Of a stretch of 64,000 nucleotides of DNA, positions 45,006-54,169 are shown one piece after another (the stretch's first letter is position 1; each line of letters opens with the position of its first letter). The notes under the pieces were generated by a model that was not told the origin of the DNA, made no database searches, and worked only from the letters and a program-made list of their open reading frames with translations. Source of the stretch: Dyella jiangningensis (lineage in GTDB: Bacteria > Pseudomonadota > Gammaproteobacteria > Xanthomonadales > Rhodanobacteraceae); assembly GCF_003264855.1 (NCBI RefSeq), contig NZ_NFZS01000002.1, positions 124,001 to 188,000 on the forward strand. The letters are read 5' to 3'. The position numbers and the translations under genes were made by a program.

Positions 45006-48000
45006 ATGACGATGGTTGGCCGGCGACACGCGCTGCTTCGATCCGGAGGCGCGCCCGCGCGGCATGGCGTGCGCACATGGGGCGCGCTGCTGTTCCTGCT
45101 GTGCTGCCTGGCCACCACGGCGAGCGCCCTGGCTTCCGGCAACGCCATCGAGTTCCGCCGCAAGCAATGGACCATCGACTCGGGCGCACCGGCCGACATC
45201 TGGGCGCTGGCGCAGGGCCGCAGCGGCTACTTGTGGCTGGGCACCGGCAATGGCCTGTACCGCTTCGACGGCGTGCGTTTCGAGCGCTTCGAGCCGTTGC
45301 CGGGCGAGGCGTTTCGCTCCAACGACATCACCGCGCTGAAGATGACGCCGGACGATGCGCTGTGGATCGGCTTCTATTACGGCGGCGCAAGCATCGAACG
45401 CGATGGCCACCTGATCCATTACGCGCCCGGCGCTTCGTTTCCTTCAGGCATGGTGTACGCCTTCGAACGGACCCGCGACGGCGCGGTGTGGGCGGCGACG
45501 GATGGCGGACTGGCCCGTTTCGACGGCCGCGAATGGCGCATCGTGGGCCAGGACTGGCACTACCCGGCCAAGCGGGCAGACTGGGTGATCGCCGCGCGCG
45601 ACGGCACCTTGTGGGTGACCACCGGCGAACGTCTCGTGTTCCTGCGGCCCGGAGCGACGCGCTTCGAGGAAACCGACCAGTCGGTGTATCACGGCAGCGT
45701 GCTCGCGCAGGCGCCCGACGGTACCTTGTGGTTGTCGGACCACGACCACGGCACCCGCGCCCTGCCCGGCCTGGATGCCGACCATCCGCGCATCGGCGTG
45801 CGCGCACCCGAAGCCGACGATTACGGCTGGAGCCACCGCCTGCTGTTCGACCAGTACGGCAGCCTCTGGGGCACCGGCGTGGACAACGGCGGCATCTACC
45901 GCGTCGCCGGCTACACGCGTCTTGCGAACGGCGAGTCGCTGCGTCCCGCCGACATCGCCGAGCGGTTCGACCGCCGTAGCGGCCTGGTCACCAATCGCAC
46001 GGTTCCCTTGCTGCAGGACGCGGAAGGCACCGTGTGGGCCGGCACCAACATGGGCCTGGTGAGCTTCCATCGCAACAATGTCAAGGTACCGACGGACGTG
46101 CCGCTGGGCAATGCATCCAACTACGCGATGGCCGTGGATGGCCATGGCACGCCGTGGATCGTCAACAACGGCACGCTGTGGCGCATCGACACCCAAGGCG
46201 CGACCAGGGTGCGTGGCGACCTGCACGACATCAACAGCGCACTGTTCGATCACGAAGATCATCTGTGGATGATCGGCCGCCACGATCTGTACCGCCTGAA
46301 CGGCGGAACGCTCGACAGTATTCCGCTGCCCGCTGATGTCGGGACCGTGAGCGCCTTTGCCATCGACCACGATGGCACGCCCTGGGTGTCGCTCGTCGGA
46401 CGTGGCCTCTATCGCGTCGAAAGCGGCCGCTTCGTATCCATATCGCCCAGCCCCGCGCTTGCCTCGCTGACGCCCACGGCGCTGGCCGTCGACGACGCCG
46501 GCCACCTGTGGCTCGGCTATCCGGACAACGTGCTGGCGGACTTCGACGGCAAACAGGCTCGCGTGTACCGGTCCGAAGACGGCCTGCACGTCGGCCACAT
46601 CACGGTGATCAAGCCGCTGGACGGCGAAATGCTGATCGGTGGCGAACTGGGACTGGCCCGCCTGCGCGATGGCCGTGCGCAATCCATCGTCATCGCCGAC
46701 AACGATGTCTTCAGTGGCATCAGCGGCATCGCCAAGGATCCGGGCGGCGACCTCTGGCTCAACGCCGGCAAGGGCGTGGTGCGCCTGACCGCCAAGGAGG
46801 CGGAGATGGCGTTCAGCCATCCAGGTTATCGCCCTGCCTATCGCCTGTTCGATTACGACGACGGCCTGCCCGGCATCGCGCTGCAGGCGGCCATCGCACC
46901 CACCGCCTTCAGCGATGCAAACCACAACCTGTGGTTCCTCACCAACCAGGGGCCGGCGTGGATCCAGCCGGGCGAGATCCATAGCAACACACTGCCTCCG
47001 CCGGTGGATGTCCTCGGCCTCACGGCCGACGGCACGCGCCATGCACCGACGCCGGGGCTGCGGCTGCCCAAGGGCACCGATAACGTGCAGATCCAGTACA
47101 CCGCGGCCAGCCTGGCCATCCCCGGCCGGGTGCGCTTCCGCTACAAGCTGGATGGCGTGGACGCGGCATGGCAGGACGCGGGAAGCCGGCGCGAGGCGTT
47201 CTACGCGAATCTCGCCCCGGGCAGCTACCGCTTCCATGTCATCGCGGCTAACGACGACGGCGTATGGAACAGCGAGGGCGCGGAGTTCGCCTTCACCATC
47301 GCGCCGTGGTTCTACCAGACGGGATGGTTCGCCGCGGCGTGCGCTCTCGTGGCGCTCGCGGCGGTGATCGCGTTTTTCGCCTGGCGCACGCGACTTGCCG
47401 CCGAACGCATCCATCTTCAGCTGAGTGAGCGCATGGACGAGCGCGAGCGCATCGCGCGCGACATCCATGACACCCTGCTGCAGGGCATCCAGGGCCTGCT
47501 GCTGCGGCTGCAGGCGCTGGTCTCGGGCATGCATGCGGACGACCGCCACGCAGTGGCCTTGAAAGACGCGATCGCGCAGGCGCGAGAGATGGTGATCGAA
47601 GGACGCGGCAAGATCGTCTCGCTGCGTGGCGACAGCGAGGAATACACCGAGCTGGTGCAATCGCTGCTGGCGGTGGGTGAAAACCTCGCCTCGCTCTACC
47701 ACACGGGCTTCCACATCCGGTCCGAAGGCAAGGCGCGCCCCATCCTCGCCAGCGCGTTCGATGAAATCCTCGACATCGTGCGCGAGGGCATCCGCAATGC
47801 GTTCCTGCACGCGCAGGCGACGCGCATCGACGTGCTGGTCGTGTACGAGCAACGCCAGCTGCGCATCGTCGTCACCGACGACGGCAGCGGCATCGATGAA
47901 CAAGCCCTGCGTGACGCGGCCCAGCGCGGGCACTGGGGCGTCACGGGCATGTACGAACGCGCGGGCAAACTGGGCGCGAAGCTCGTGCTCGGCCCTCGCG

Positions 48001-48101
48001 CCCCGCATGGCACCGAGCTCACGCTGCGCGTGCCATGCCGCGTGGCGTTCCGGGACGAACCGCCCCGGTTCACGCCACCCGGCCGCCGCGCCGTCTCCTG
48101 A
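45006..48101 (+). CDS. Sensor histidine kinase with periplasmic beta-propeller (two-component-regulator propeller type)
   Basis: About 1031 residues. An N-terminal signal/anchor helix (LLFLLCCLATTASALA) precedes a periplasmic domain of repeated propeller blades (for example GYLWLGTGNGLYRFDG, GAVWAATDGGLARFDG, GTVWAGTNMGLVSF), then a Y_Y_Y-like Ig domain near 690-760 (RFRYKLDGVDAAWQD). One transmembrane helix follows (about 775-800), then a HisKA_3 region with the phospho-His at about 821 in RDIHDTLLQ, and an HATPase_c domain (REGIRNAFLHAQAT, DDGSGI, GHWGVTGMYERA). Propeller sensors commonly detect small molecules, often glycans. ATG 45006 is used because the upstream in-frame GTG at 44988 lies within the direct repeat. 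It probably phosphorylates the divergent regulator. Confidence 0.9.
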   Translation: MTMVGRRHALLRSGGAPARHGVRTWGALLFLLCCLATTASALASGNAIEFRRKQWTIDSGAPADIWALAQGRSGYLWLGTGNGLYRFDGVRFERFEPLPGEAFRSNDITALKMTPDDALWIGFYYGGASIERDGHLIHYAPGASFPSGMVYAFERTRDGAVWAATDGGLARFDGREWRIVGQDWHYPAKRADWVIAARDGTLWVTTGERLVFLRPGATRFEETDQSVYHGSVLAQAPDGTLWLSDHDHGTRALPGLDADHPRIGVRAPEADDYGWSHRLLFDQYGSLWGTGVDNGGIYRVAGYTRLANGESLRPADIAERFDRRSGLVTNRTVPLLQDAEGTVWAGTNMGLVSFHRNNVKVPTDVPLGNASNYAMAVDGHGTPWIVNNGTLWRIDTQGATRVRGDLHDINSALFDHEDHLWMIGRHDLYRLNGGTLDSIPLPADVGTVSAFAIDHDGTPWVSLVGRGLYRVESGRFVSISPSPALASLTPTALAVDDAGHLWLGYPDNVLADFDGKQARVYRSEDGLHVGHITVIKPLDGEMLIGGELGLARLRDGRAQSIVIADNDVFSGISGIAKDPGGDLWLNAGKGVVRLTAKEAEMAFSHPGYRPAYRLFDYDDGLPGIALQAAIAPTAFSDANHNLWFLTNQGPAWIQPGEIHSNTLPPPVDVLGLTADGTRHAPTPGLRLPKGTDNVQIQYTAASLAIPGRVRFRYKLDGVDAAWQDAGSRREAFYANLAPGSYRFHVIAANDDGVWNSEGAEFAFTIAPWFYQTGWFAAACALVALAAVIAFFAWRTRLAAERIHLQLSERMDERERIARDIHDTLLQGIQGLLLRLQALVSGMHADDRHAVALKDAIAQAREMVIEGRGKIVSLRGDSEEYTELVQSLLAVGENLASLYHTGFHIRSEGKARPILASAFDEILDIVREGIRNAFLHAQATRIDVLVVYEQRQLRIVVTDDGSGIDEQALRDAAQRGHWGVTGMYERAGKLGAKLVLGPRAPHGTELTLRVPCRVAFRDEPPRFTPPGRRAVS

Positions 48102-48107
48102 CCAGCG

Positions 48108-50237
48108 TTACTTCGCTTCCTTCTCCATCAGCTTGTCGACCAGGCTGGCGGGCACTTCCTCGTAGTGGTCGAACTCCATGGTGAACGTGCCACGGCCGCG
48201 CGTGGCCGAGCGCAGGAAGTTGATGTAACCGAACATCTCGGCCAGCGGCACGAAGCCCTGCACGAAGGCCTGCGTGCCGCGCTGTCCCTGGTCGCTCACG
48301 GTGCCGCGCCGGCGGTTGATGTCGCCGATCACGTCGCCGAGATAATCCGGTTCGGTGACCACCTCCAGCCGCATCACCGGTTCCAGCAGCTTGGGCTTGC
48401 TGAGCCTCTGCGCCTCGCGGAAACATTGCTTGGTGGCGATCTCGAAGGCCAGCGCGGACGAATCCACGTCGTGGAACTTGCCGTCGATCAGGCGCGCCTT
48501 GAAATCCACCACCTCGTAGCCGGCCACCTGGCCTTCGCGCGCCTCCACCGTCACCGCGTGCTCCACCGCGGGGATGTATTCGCGCGGAATGCGTCCGCCG
48601 ACGACCTCGTCGGAGAACACGATGCCGCCGCCGGTATCCAGCGGTTCGAACACCATGGTGACTTCGGCGAACTGGCCGGAGCCGCCCGACTGCTTCTTGT
48701 GCGTGTAGGTGTGCTGCACCGCCTTGCCGAACGCCTCGCGGAAGCTCACCTTGGGCTTGCCCATGTTCGCGTCCACGCCCAGTTCGGTGCGCATGCGGTC
48801 GATGGTGACTTCCAGGTGCAGTTCGCCCATGCCCTTGAGCACGGTTTCGCCGGTTTCCTTGTCCACTTCCAGCCGCAGCGACGGATCGGCCTTCACCATC
48901 TTGTAGAGCGCGGCGGAAAGCTTGTCGACGTCGTTGCGCTGCTTGGGTTCCACCGACACGCTGATCACCGGGTCGGGAAAACGCATGCGTTCGAGCAGGG
49001 CCGGATGCGCCGGATCGCACAGCGAATCACCGGTTTCGGTCTCCTTCAACGAAACGAAGGCGCAGATGTCACCGGCGCGCGCCTCGTCGATCTCGCGCGT
49101 CGCGCTGGCCTGCACCTCGACGATGCGGCCGATGCGTTCCTTCCTGCCACGCGTGACGTTGAGCAGGCTGTCGCCCTTCTTGATCACACCCGAATAGATG
49201 CGACAGAAGGTAAGCGTGCCGAACGGATCGTTGATCACCTTGAAGGCCAGCACGCGGGCCGGCGCATCGTCGACGACGCCCTGCTCGCCCACCACATGGC
49301 CGTTTTCGTCCACCAGCGCGATGCCGCCGTTCTCACCCGGGTAAGGCAAATAATCGACCACGGCGTCCAGCAGCTGCTGCACGCCCTTGTTGCGATAGGA
49401 CGAACCGCAGAACACCGGCACGAGCTTGCCCGACACGCAGCCCTTGCGGATGCATGCCTTCAGCGTCTCCATGTCGAATTCACCGGTTTCGATCAGCTTT
49501 TCGAACGCGGCGTCGTCCATCGACAACGCGCGCTCCAGCGTTTCCTCGCGCAGCTTCGGCAGATCGGCGATCCACGCCTGGTCGGCGGCCGCGGAGAACT
49601 TGACCCGGCCGGGAATCTCGGCGAGCGGCACGGTTTCCCACGGGCTGTCCTTGTCGTCGCCCTGCCACAGGTAACCCACGCCGGCCACGAGATCGACCAT
49701 GCCGATGAATTCGTCGTGCGAGCCCAGCGGTACCTGGCACAGCAGCACGTTGGCGCCCAGGCGTTCGCGGATGCCCTGCACGCAATGGCCGAAGTTGGCG
49801 CCGATGCGGTCCATCTTGTTGACGTAGCACAGGCGCGGCACGTTGTACTGGTCGGCCAGGCGCCAGTTGGTCTCGGTCTGCGGCTCCACGCCCGCCACGC
49901 CGTCGAACACCACCACGGCGCCGTCGAGCACGCGCAGGCTGCGGTTCACCTCGATGGTGAAATCCACGTGACCGGGCGTATCGATCAGGTTGATCTGATA
50001 GCCCTTCCACTCCGTGGACACCGCCGCTGACTGGATGGTGATGCCGCGCTTGCGCTCCTGTTCCAGGTAGTCGGTGGTGGTCGAGCCCTTGCCTTCCTTG
50101 GTGTCGTGGACGTCGATGATCTGGTGCTTTTTGCCCGTGTAATAGAGGATGCGCTCGGTCGTGGTGGTCTTGCCGGCATCGATGTGGGCGATGATGCCGA
50201 TGTTGCGATAGAGCCGAAGCGCTTTGTGCCGAGCCAT
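48108..50237 (-). CDS. fusA2: Elongation factor G paralogue (EF-G2 type)
   Basis: The 709-residue translational GTPase has the full EF-G layout. G1 is AHIDAGKTT, the switch I region ends GITIQSAA, G3 is DTPGH, G4 is NKMD, and a GSS-type G5 segment (CGSSYRNKG) follows. Domain IV carries GGSGQFAEV and FHDVDSSALAFEIA. EF-G catalyses ribosomal translocation and, with RRF, recycling. It is not in an str operon (no rpsL, rpsG or tufA nearby), so it is a second copy, which may specialise in recycling or stress translation. Start at 50237 follows AGGA; a long in-frame upstream extension is unrelated. It is convergent with the sensor kinase, six bases apart. Confidence 0.92.
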   Translation of the reverse strand: MARHKALRLYRNIGIIAHIDAGKTTTTERILYYTGKKHQIIDVHDTKEGKGSTTTDYLEQERKRGITIQSAAVSTEWKGYQINLIDTPGHVDFTIEVNRSLRVLDGAVVVFDGVAGVEPQTETNWRLADQYNVPRLCYVNKMDRIGANFGHCVQGIRERLGANVLLCQVPLGSHDEFIGMVDLVAGVGYLWQGDDKDSPWETVPLAEIPGRVKFSAAADQAWIADLPKLREETLERALSMDDAAFEKLIETGEFDMETLKACIRKGCVSGKLVPVFCGSSYRNKGVQQLLDAVVDYLPYPGENGGIALVDENGHVVGEQGVVDDAPARVLAFKVINDPFGTLTFCRIYSGVIKKGDSLLNVTRGRKERIGRIVEVQASATREIDEARAGDICAFVSLKETETGDSLCDPAHPALLERMRFPDPVISVSVEPKQRNDVDKLSAALYKMVKADPSLRLEVDKETGETVLKGMGELHLEVTIDRMRTELGVDANMGKPKVSFREAFGKAVQHTYTHKKQSGGSGQFAEVTMVFEPLDTGGGIVFSDEVVGGRIPREYIPAVEHAVTVEAREGQVAGYEVVDFKARLIDGKFHDVDSSALAFEIATKQCFREAQRLSKPKLLEPVMRLEVVTEPDYLGDVIGDINRRRGTVSDQGQRGTQAFVQGFVPLAEMFGYINFLRSATRGRGTFTMEFDHYEEVPASLVDKLMEKEAK

Positions 50238-50619
50238 AAGATCCTGTCCGAAAAAATCAAACCACCGTGCGGACCACGACCTGATCGGCCGTCGTCGCCC
50301 GGAACCTTCGCCACACATAAGGTCGTTCAGCCGCGCATCAATGCCGCGTGAAGGCCAAGCCGGGCCCTGCCGGGCGACCGATAGCACTTGACGCGGCCGC
50401 CGGACGCGTCGCCTGATGCGCGGAACCGCCCCCAACCCCTGCTCCACCCGGCGACCGTCAAGCCCCAGACGGGTCGTCACGTCATGACGATTCGTCATGA
50501 GCTTTGAACCATTCGTCATTGGACATGTTTGGACGTCTATACCGCTATTGACGATGTTGTCACATGGCGGGTAGCCTGCAATTGTTGCGACGCATCAATC
50601 ACGTGGGAAACCCAAAAAC
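50238..50619 (+). promoter_or_regulatory. Promoter region of the TonB receptor
   Basis: A 382-bp gap. A candidate promoter is TTGACG (50548-50553), an 18-base spacer and TAGCCT (50572-50577). A perfect 9-bp inverted repeat lies at 50482-50500 (listed separately), and a further half-site-like ATTCGTCAT occurs at 50511-50519. The leftward promoter of the EF-G gene must also lie here. No gene was found in this stretch. Confidence 0.5.
50482..50500. repeat. Perfect operator-like inverted repeat upstream of the TonB receptor
   Basis: The arms TCATGACGA (50482-50490) and TCGTCATGA (50492-50500) are exact complements around one T. A third copy of the half-site core, TTCGTCAT, follows at 50512-50519. 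The site lies about 48 bp before the candidate -35 box, at a position suited to a repressor or activator dimer. Which regulator binds is unknown; the EF-G gene on the other side could share it. Confidence 0.6.
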
Positions 50620-53058
50620 ATGCATAAATACCGCCCCCTCCCCGCAAGCACCCCGACCCTCGCCGCCCTCGCCCTGCTGACCTCGATGACCAGCCTGCAC
50701 GCGCAGGACGCGAATCCGCCCACGCCCGACAACGCCAAGAAACTCGGCACCGTGATCGTCACCGGCACGCGCGCCGACAACCGCACCGAAAGCAGCTCGC
50801 TCACCCCGATCGACGTCGTTTCCGCCGAAACGCTCAAGCAGACCGGCACCACCGAACTGACCACGGCGCTGGCCCGCATCATCCCTTCGCTGACCTTCCC
50901 GCGCCCGTCGGCGGCCGACACCGCCGATTCGCAGCGCCCGGCCCAGCTGCGCGGCCTCTCGCCGGACCAGGTGCTGGTGCTGGTGGACGGCAAGCGCTGG
51001 CACCCGGGCGCCATCCTGCTCACCAATGGCGTGCTGGGACGCGGCTCGCAGGCGGTGGACCTCAACACCATCCCGATGGGCGCCATCGACCATATCGAAG
51101 TGCTGCGTGACGGCGCCTCCGCCCAATACGGCTCCGACGCCATCGCCGGCGTGATCAACATCGTGCTGAAGAAAGGCGCGCAAGGTGGCGACGTGGAAGT
51201 CACCGGCGGCCAGTATTCGGCGGGCGATGGCCGCCAGTGGCAGGGCTCGGCCAACTTCGGCATACCGCTCAACAACGACAAGGGCTGGGTCCGCTTCACC
51301 CTGCAGGACGGCAACCAGGATTACACCAACCGCGCCGAACCCAACCGCACGCGTGCGTGGGAAGGCACTACGCAGCGCTACGGCGACCCGGCGGTGAAGG
51401 ACCACAACCTGTTCCTCAATGCGCAGTATGACCTCACGCCCGGCGTGCAGCTGTATGCGTTCGGCCACTACAGCAATCGCGACACGACCTCACCCGCGTT
51501 CTTCCGCAACCTGGCCAACAGCAATTCGGTGCCCTCGCTCTACCCGAATGGGTACCTGCCGCTGGAGCATGCCGATTCGACCGACCAGTCGCTGGTGTTC
51601 GGCATTCGCGGCAAGACGGCCGGCGGCTGGCGCTGGGACGTGAGCGGCAACTACGGCGGCAACCGCGTCTCCTACGCCACGGAGAACAGCGTCAATCGCG
51701 CCTTCCTGCACGACTTCGGCTACAGCCCCACCGAGTTCCACGACGGCATCCTGCGCGCGACGCAGCAGTCGTTCGACGTGGACATCGCCAAGGAACTGTC
51801 CACCAGCTGGCTGCCCAATCCGGTGACCCTGGCGTTCGGCGCCGAATACCTGCGCCAGACCTACAAGATCGAGGCGGGCGACCCGGCCTCCTGGTACACC
51901 GGCACGTCCGGCGTTTCCGGCGGAGCGCAAGGCTTCGGCGGTTACCAGCCCACGGATGCGGGCTCATACAGCCGCCACGACGTGGCCGAATACGTGAGCG
52001 TGGAAACCAACCTCACCGACCGCTTCGGCACCTCGCTCGCCCTGCGCCACGAGGACTACACCGACTTCGGCAACACCACCTCCGGTGCTTTGGCAGGACG
52101 CTTCGACTTCACCGACCGCTTCGCCATCCGCGGCAGCGCCACCACCGGTTTCCGCGCGCCGTCGCTGGCCCAGCAGCATTATTCGTATACCTCGTCGCTG
52201 TATTACGGTGCGGGCAATTCGCTGCAGCTGCCACCGGGCATCTACAACACCGGCCTGGTGCCGGTGAACAGCCAGGTCGGCCAGTTGCTGGGCGCCGAAT
52301 CGCTGGAACCGGAGAAGTCGCGCAACTTCACGCTGGGCCTGGTGTGGAATCCGCTCGATGCGCTGAACCTGAGCCTGGACATCTACCAGATCAAGGTCAA
52401 CAACCGCATCACGCTGAGCAGCAACCTCGCCACCACCTCGCCGACCGTGCGGGCCTATCTTGCCGCCAACGGCGTCACCAACACCAACTACAGCGGCATC
52501 GCCTACTTCACCAATGCGGTGGATACACGCACGCGCGGCGCGGACCTGGTGGCCAGCTATCTCAGCGACTTCGGCAACAACGGCACGCTGCAGAGCACGC
52601 TCAGCTACAACTACAACAAGAACAAGGTCACCGACATCAAGGCCAACCCCGCGATCCTCGACCAGTTGGGCGTGAACCTCAAGCGCATCGACCGCCGCGA
52701 CCAGTACGGCCTGCTGGCCGATACCACGCCTCGCAGCAAGCTGATCCTCAACGAGGTGTACGGCGTGGGCCACTGGGGCTTCAACGGCACGCTCACCCGT
52801 TACGGCAGCTTCGTGTCGTACAACTCGACCACGGCCTCGCTGGACCAGACTTTCGGCGCCAAGTGGATCCTCGACCTCGCGGTGAACTACAACCTGGATC
52901 GCTGGACCTTCACCCTGGGCGGCGACAACGTGCTCAACACCTACCCCGACAAGGTGATCCACGCCAACGACAACAACGGCACCTTGCCCTACTCGGTGTT
53001 CTCGCCGTTCGGCTTCAACGGTGCCTACGTCTACGGCAAGGTCGCCTATCGCTGGTGA
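50620..53058 (+). CDS. TonB-dependent outer-membrane receptor
   Basis: The 812-residue receptor has a signal peptide (ends near LHAQDA) and a plug domain at about 40-165. The plug contains VIVTGTRADN, the beta-strand VLVLVDGKRWHPGA and GAIDHIEVLRDGASAQYGSDAIAGVIN. A 22-stranded barrel with many aromatic residues follows, ending in KVAYRW as C-terminal recognition signal. The segment TGFRAPSLAQQHY is the usual TonB-receptor extracellular-loop motif. Ligand specificity is not readable. It is preceded by the inverted repeat at 50482 and followed by a GC-rich hairpin, consistent with single-gene transcription. Not siderophore-specific by any motif I see. Confidence 0.92.
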   Translation: MHKYRPLPASTPTLAALALLTSMTSLHAQDANPPTPDNAKKLGTVIVTGTRADNRTESSSLTPIDVVSAETLKQTGTTELTTALARIIPSLTFPRPSAADTADSQRPAQLRGLSPDQVLVLVDGKRWHPGAILLTNGVLGRGSQAVDLNTIPMGAIDHIEVLRDGASAQYGSDAIAGVINIVLKKGAQGGDVEVTGGQYSAGDGRQWQGSANFGIPLNNDKGWVRFTLQDGNQDYTNRAEPNRTRAWEGTTQRYGDPAVKDHNLFLNAQYDLTPGVQLYAFGHYSNRDTTSPAFFRNLANSNSVPSLYPNGYLPLEHADSTDQSLVFGIRGKTAGGWRWDVSGNYGGNRVSYATENSVNRAFLHDFGYSPTEFHDGILRATQQSFDVDIAKELSTSWLPNPVTLAFGAEYLRQTYKIEAGDPASWYTGTSGVSGGAQGFGGYQPTDAGSYSRHDVAEYVSVETNLTDRFGTSLALRHEDYTDFGNTTSGALAGRFDFTDRFAIRGSATTGFRAPSLAQQHYSYTSSLYYGAGNSLQLPPGIYNTGLVPVNSQVGQLLGAESLEPEKSRNFTLGLVWNPLDALNLSLDIYQIKVNNRITLSSNLATTSPTVRAYLAANGVTNTNYSGIAYFTNAVDTRTRGADLVASYLSDFGNNGTLQSTLSYNYNKNKVTDIKANPAILDQLGVNLKRIDRRDQYGLLADTTPRSKLILNEVYGVGHWGFNGTLTRYGSFVSYNSTTASLDQTFGAKWILDLAVNYNLDRWTFTLGGDNVLNTYPDKVIHANDNNGTLPYSVFSPFGFNGAYVYGKVAYRW

Positions 53059-53065
53059 CCGGGAC

Positions 53066-53090
53066 GGCGCGCATCCGCCGGGTGCGCGCC
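53066..53090 (+). terminator. GC-rich hairpin after the TonB receptor
   Basis: The arms GGCGCGCA (53066-53073) and TGCGCGCC (53083-53090) form an 8-bp stem with a 9-base loop, eight bases after the stop codon. Only a short TT follows, so the site may work with Rho or act as a stabiliser rather than a full intrinsic terminator. Confidence 0.45.
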
Positions 53091-53175
53091 GCCTTGCATG
53101 GCATCGTCGACCTTCACCGGGTTGAAACGGTGGCTATGCCATAGCTAACCGACACCTTTCGTTCCGGAGACACCC

Positions 53176-53559
53176 ATGCCCGCCGAACACGCTCACCTGA
53201 GCCCGGAGTTCATCGCCAAGCAGCGCCAGCGGCTGGAGGCCTTGCGGCAGCAGGTGCTGGGCGGCGAACTCTCCTCCAATGCGAACCGCCGTTCCTTCGA
53301 GGAAGAGCATGGCGACGAGGCGATGGAGTTCGAAGACGAGGCCCAGGATTCCGCCATTGAAGAAGTGCGCCAGGCCCAGCGCGACACGGACGCCGGACGC
53401 ATCGGCCATATCGAGCGTGCACTGCGGAAGATCGACGACGGCACCTACGGCTATTCCGACCTCAGCGGCAAGCCGATTCCCCAGGCCCGGCTGGAAGCGA
53501 CGCCCGAGGCCATCTTCACGATCGAGGAAGAACGGGCCGGCGAACACCGACAGCCTTGA
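53176..53559 (+). CDS. DksA/TraR-family protein lacking the zinc-finger cysteines
   Basis: The 127-residue protein follows the DksA layout: an N-terminal helix (residues 8-30), a coiled-coil arm rich in Glu/Arg with the acidic cluster EEEHGDEAMEFEDEA (42-56), and a C-terminal globular region. Where DksA has its zinc finger (YGYCxxCG..CxxC), this protein reads YGYSDLSGKPI and ends IFTIEEERAGE, so all four cysteines are replaced (Ser94, Ser97, Thr115, Glu118). The fold RALRKIDDGTYGY just before it is family-typical. A zinc-independent DksA-like regulator of RNA polymerase is plausible, since cysteine-poor DksA paralogues exist in other bacteria. Monocistronic by spacing; function unproven. Confidence 0.82.
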   Translation: MPAEHAHLSPEFIAKQRQRLEALRQQVLGGELSSNANRRSFEEEHGDEAMEFEDEAQDSAIEEVRQAQRDTDAGRIGHIERALRKIDDGTYGYSDLSGKPIPQARLEATPEAIFTIEEERAGEHRQP

Positions 53560-53647
53560 TTCCGCGCTGTCCGCCACGATCTAGGGGCGAGCCGCCGGCG
53601 CCCTGTCGCCGCGCGCAACCCACCAGGTTCGCCGAGGAGCATGTGTC

Positions 53648-54136
53648 GTGAGTGCATCAGCCCCGTTCGACCTCTCACCGCCGTCGCCGCTGCAGTTCGA
53701 CCAGCTCGCCGCCACGCTTACCAGCGACGAGCGCGACGTGCTGCTCGATCACGGCACGGAATCGCCGTTCTGTGGCGTGCTGCTGACGGAGAAGCGGGCG
53801 GGCGTGTACTGCTGCCGCCTGTGCGGGCTGCCGTTGTTCCTGGCCGGCAACAAGTTCGACAGCCGCACCGGCTGGCCGAGCTTCACCACGCCCTTCGACG
53901 AACGCCACCTGTCCTATGTGCGCGATACCAGCTACGGCATGGTGCGCACGGAGATCCGCTGCGCGCGTTGTGGCAGCCACCAGGGCCATGTGTTCGACGA
54001 CGGCCCGCCGCCAACCCACCAGCGCTACTGCATCAACTCGGTATCCCTGGAGTTCGTGGCCGAGACGGATGCGCTGCCCGACAAGCTGGGGCGCGGCGCA
54101 CCCGAAGGCGCGCCCTGGCATCTCGCCACGGCCTGA
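53648..54136 (+). CDS. msrB: Peptide-methionine (R)-S-oxide reductase
   Basis: A 162-residue cytoplasmic enzyme reducing methionine-R-sulfoxide in proteins. Structural zinc is bound by Cys56/Cys59 (CCRLCG) and Cys105/Cys108 (CARCGSH). The catalytic nucleophile is Cys128 in [11 protein letters not shown], and GWPSF and HVFDDGP are family signatures. A candidate recycling cysteine is Cys42 (SPFCGVLL). Start is GTG 53648 with AGGAG in the upstream GCCGAGGAGCATGT; an out-of-frame ATG at 53641 is rejected. It lies 88 bp after the DksA-like gene and 33 bp before the thiolase gene. Confidence 0.95.
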   Translation: MSASAPFDLSPPSPLQFDQLAATLTSDERDVLLDHGTESPFCGVLLTEKRAGVYCCRLCGLPLFLAGNKFDSRTGWPSFTTPFDERHLSYVRDTSYGMVRTEIRCARCGSHQGHVFDDGPPPTHQRYCINSVSLEFVAETDALPDKLGRGAPEGAPWHLATA

Positions 54137-54169
54137 ATCGACCACCCACTCTCCAGCAGGTAGCCCTCC

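Noticed and set aside
45444-48008. 854-codon leftward open frame
   Set aside because: Antisense to the sensor kinase whose domains are complete; composition is that of a shadow frame.
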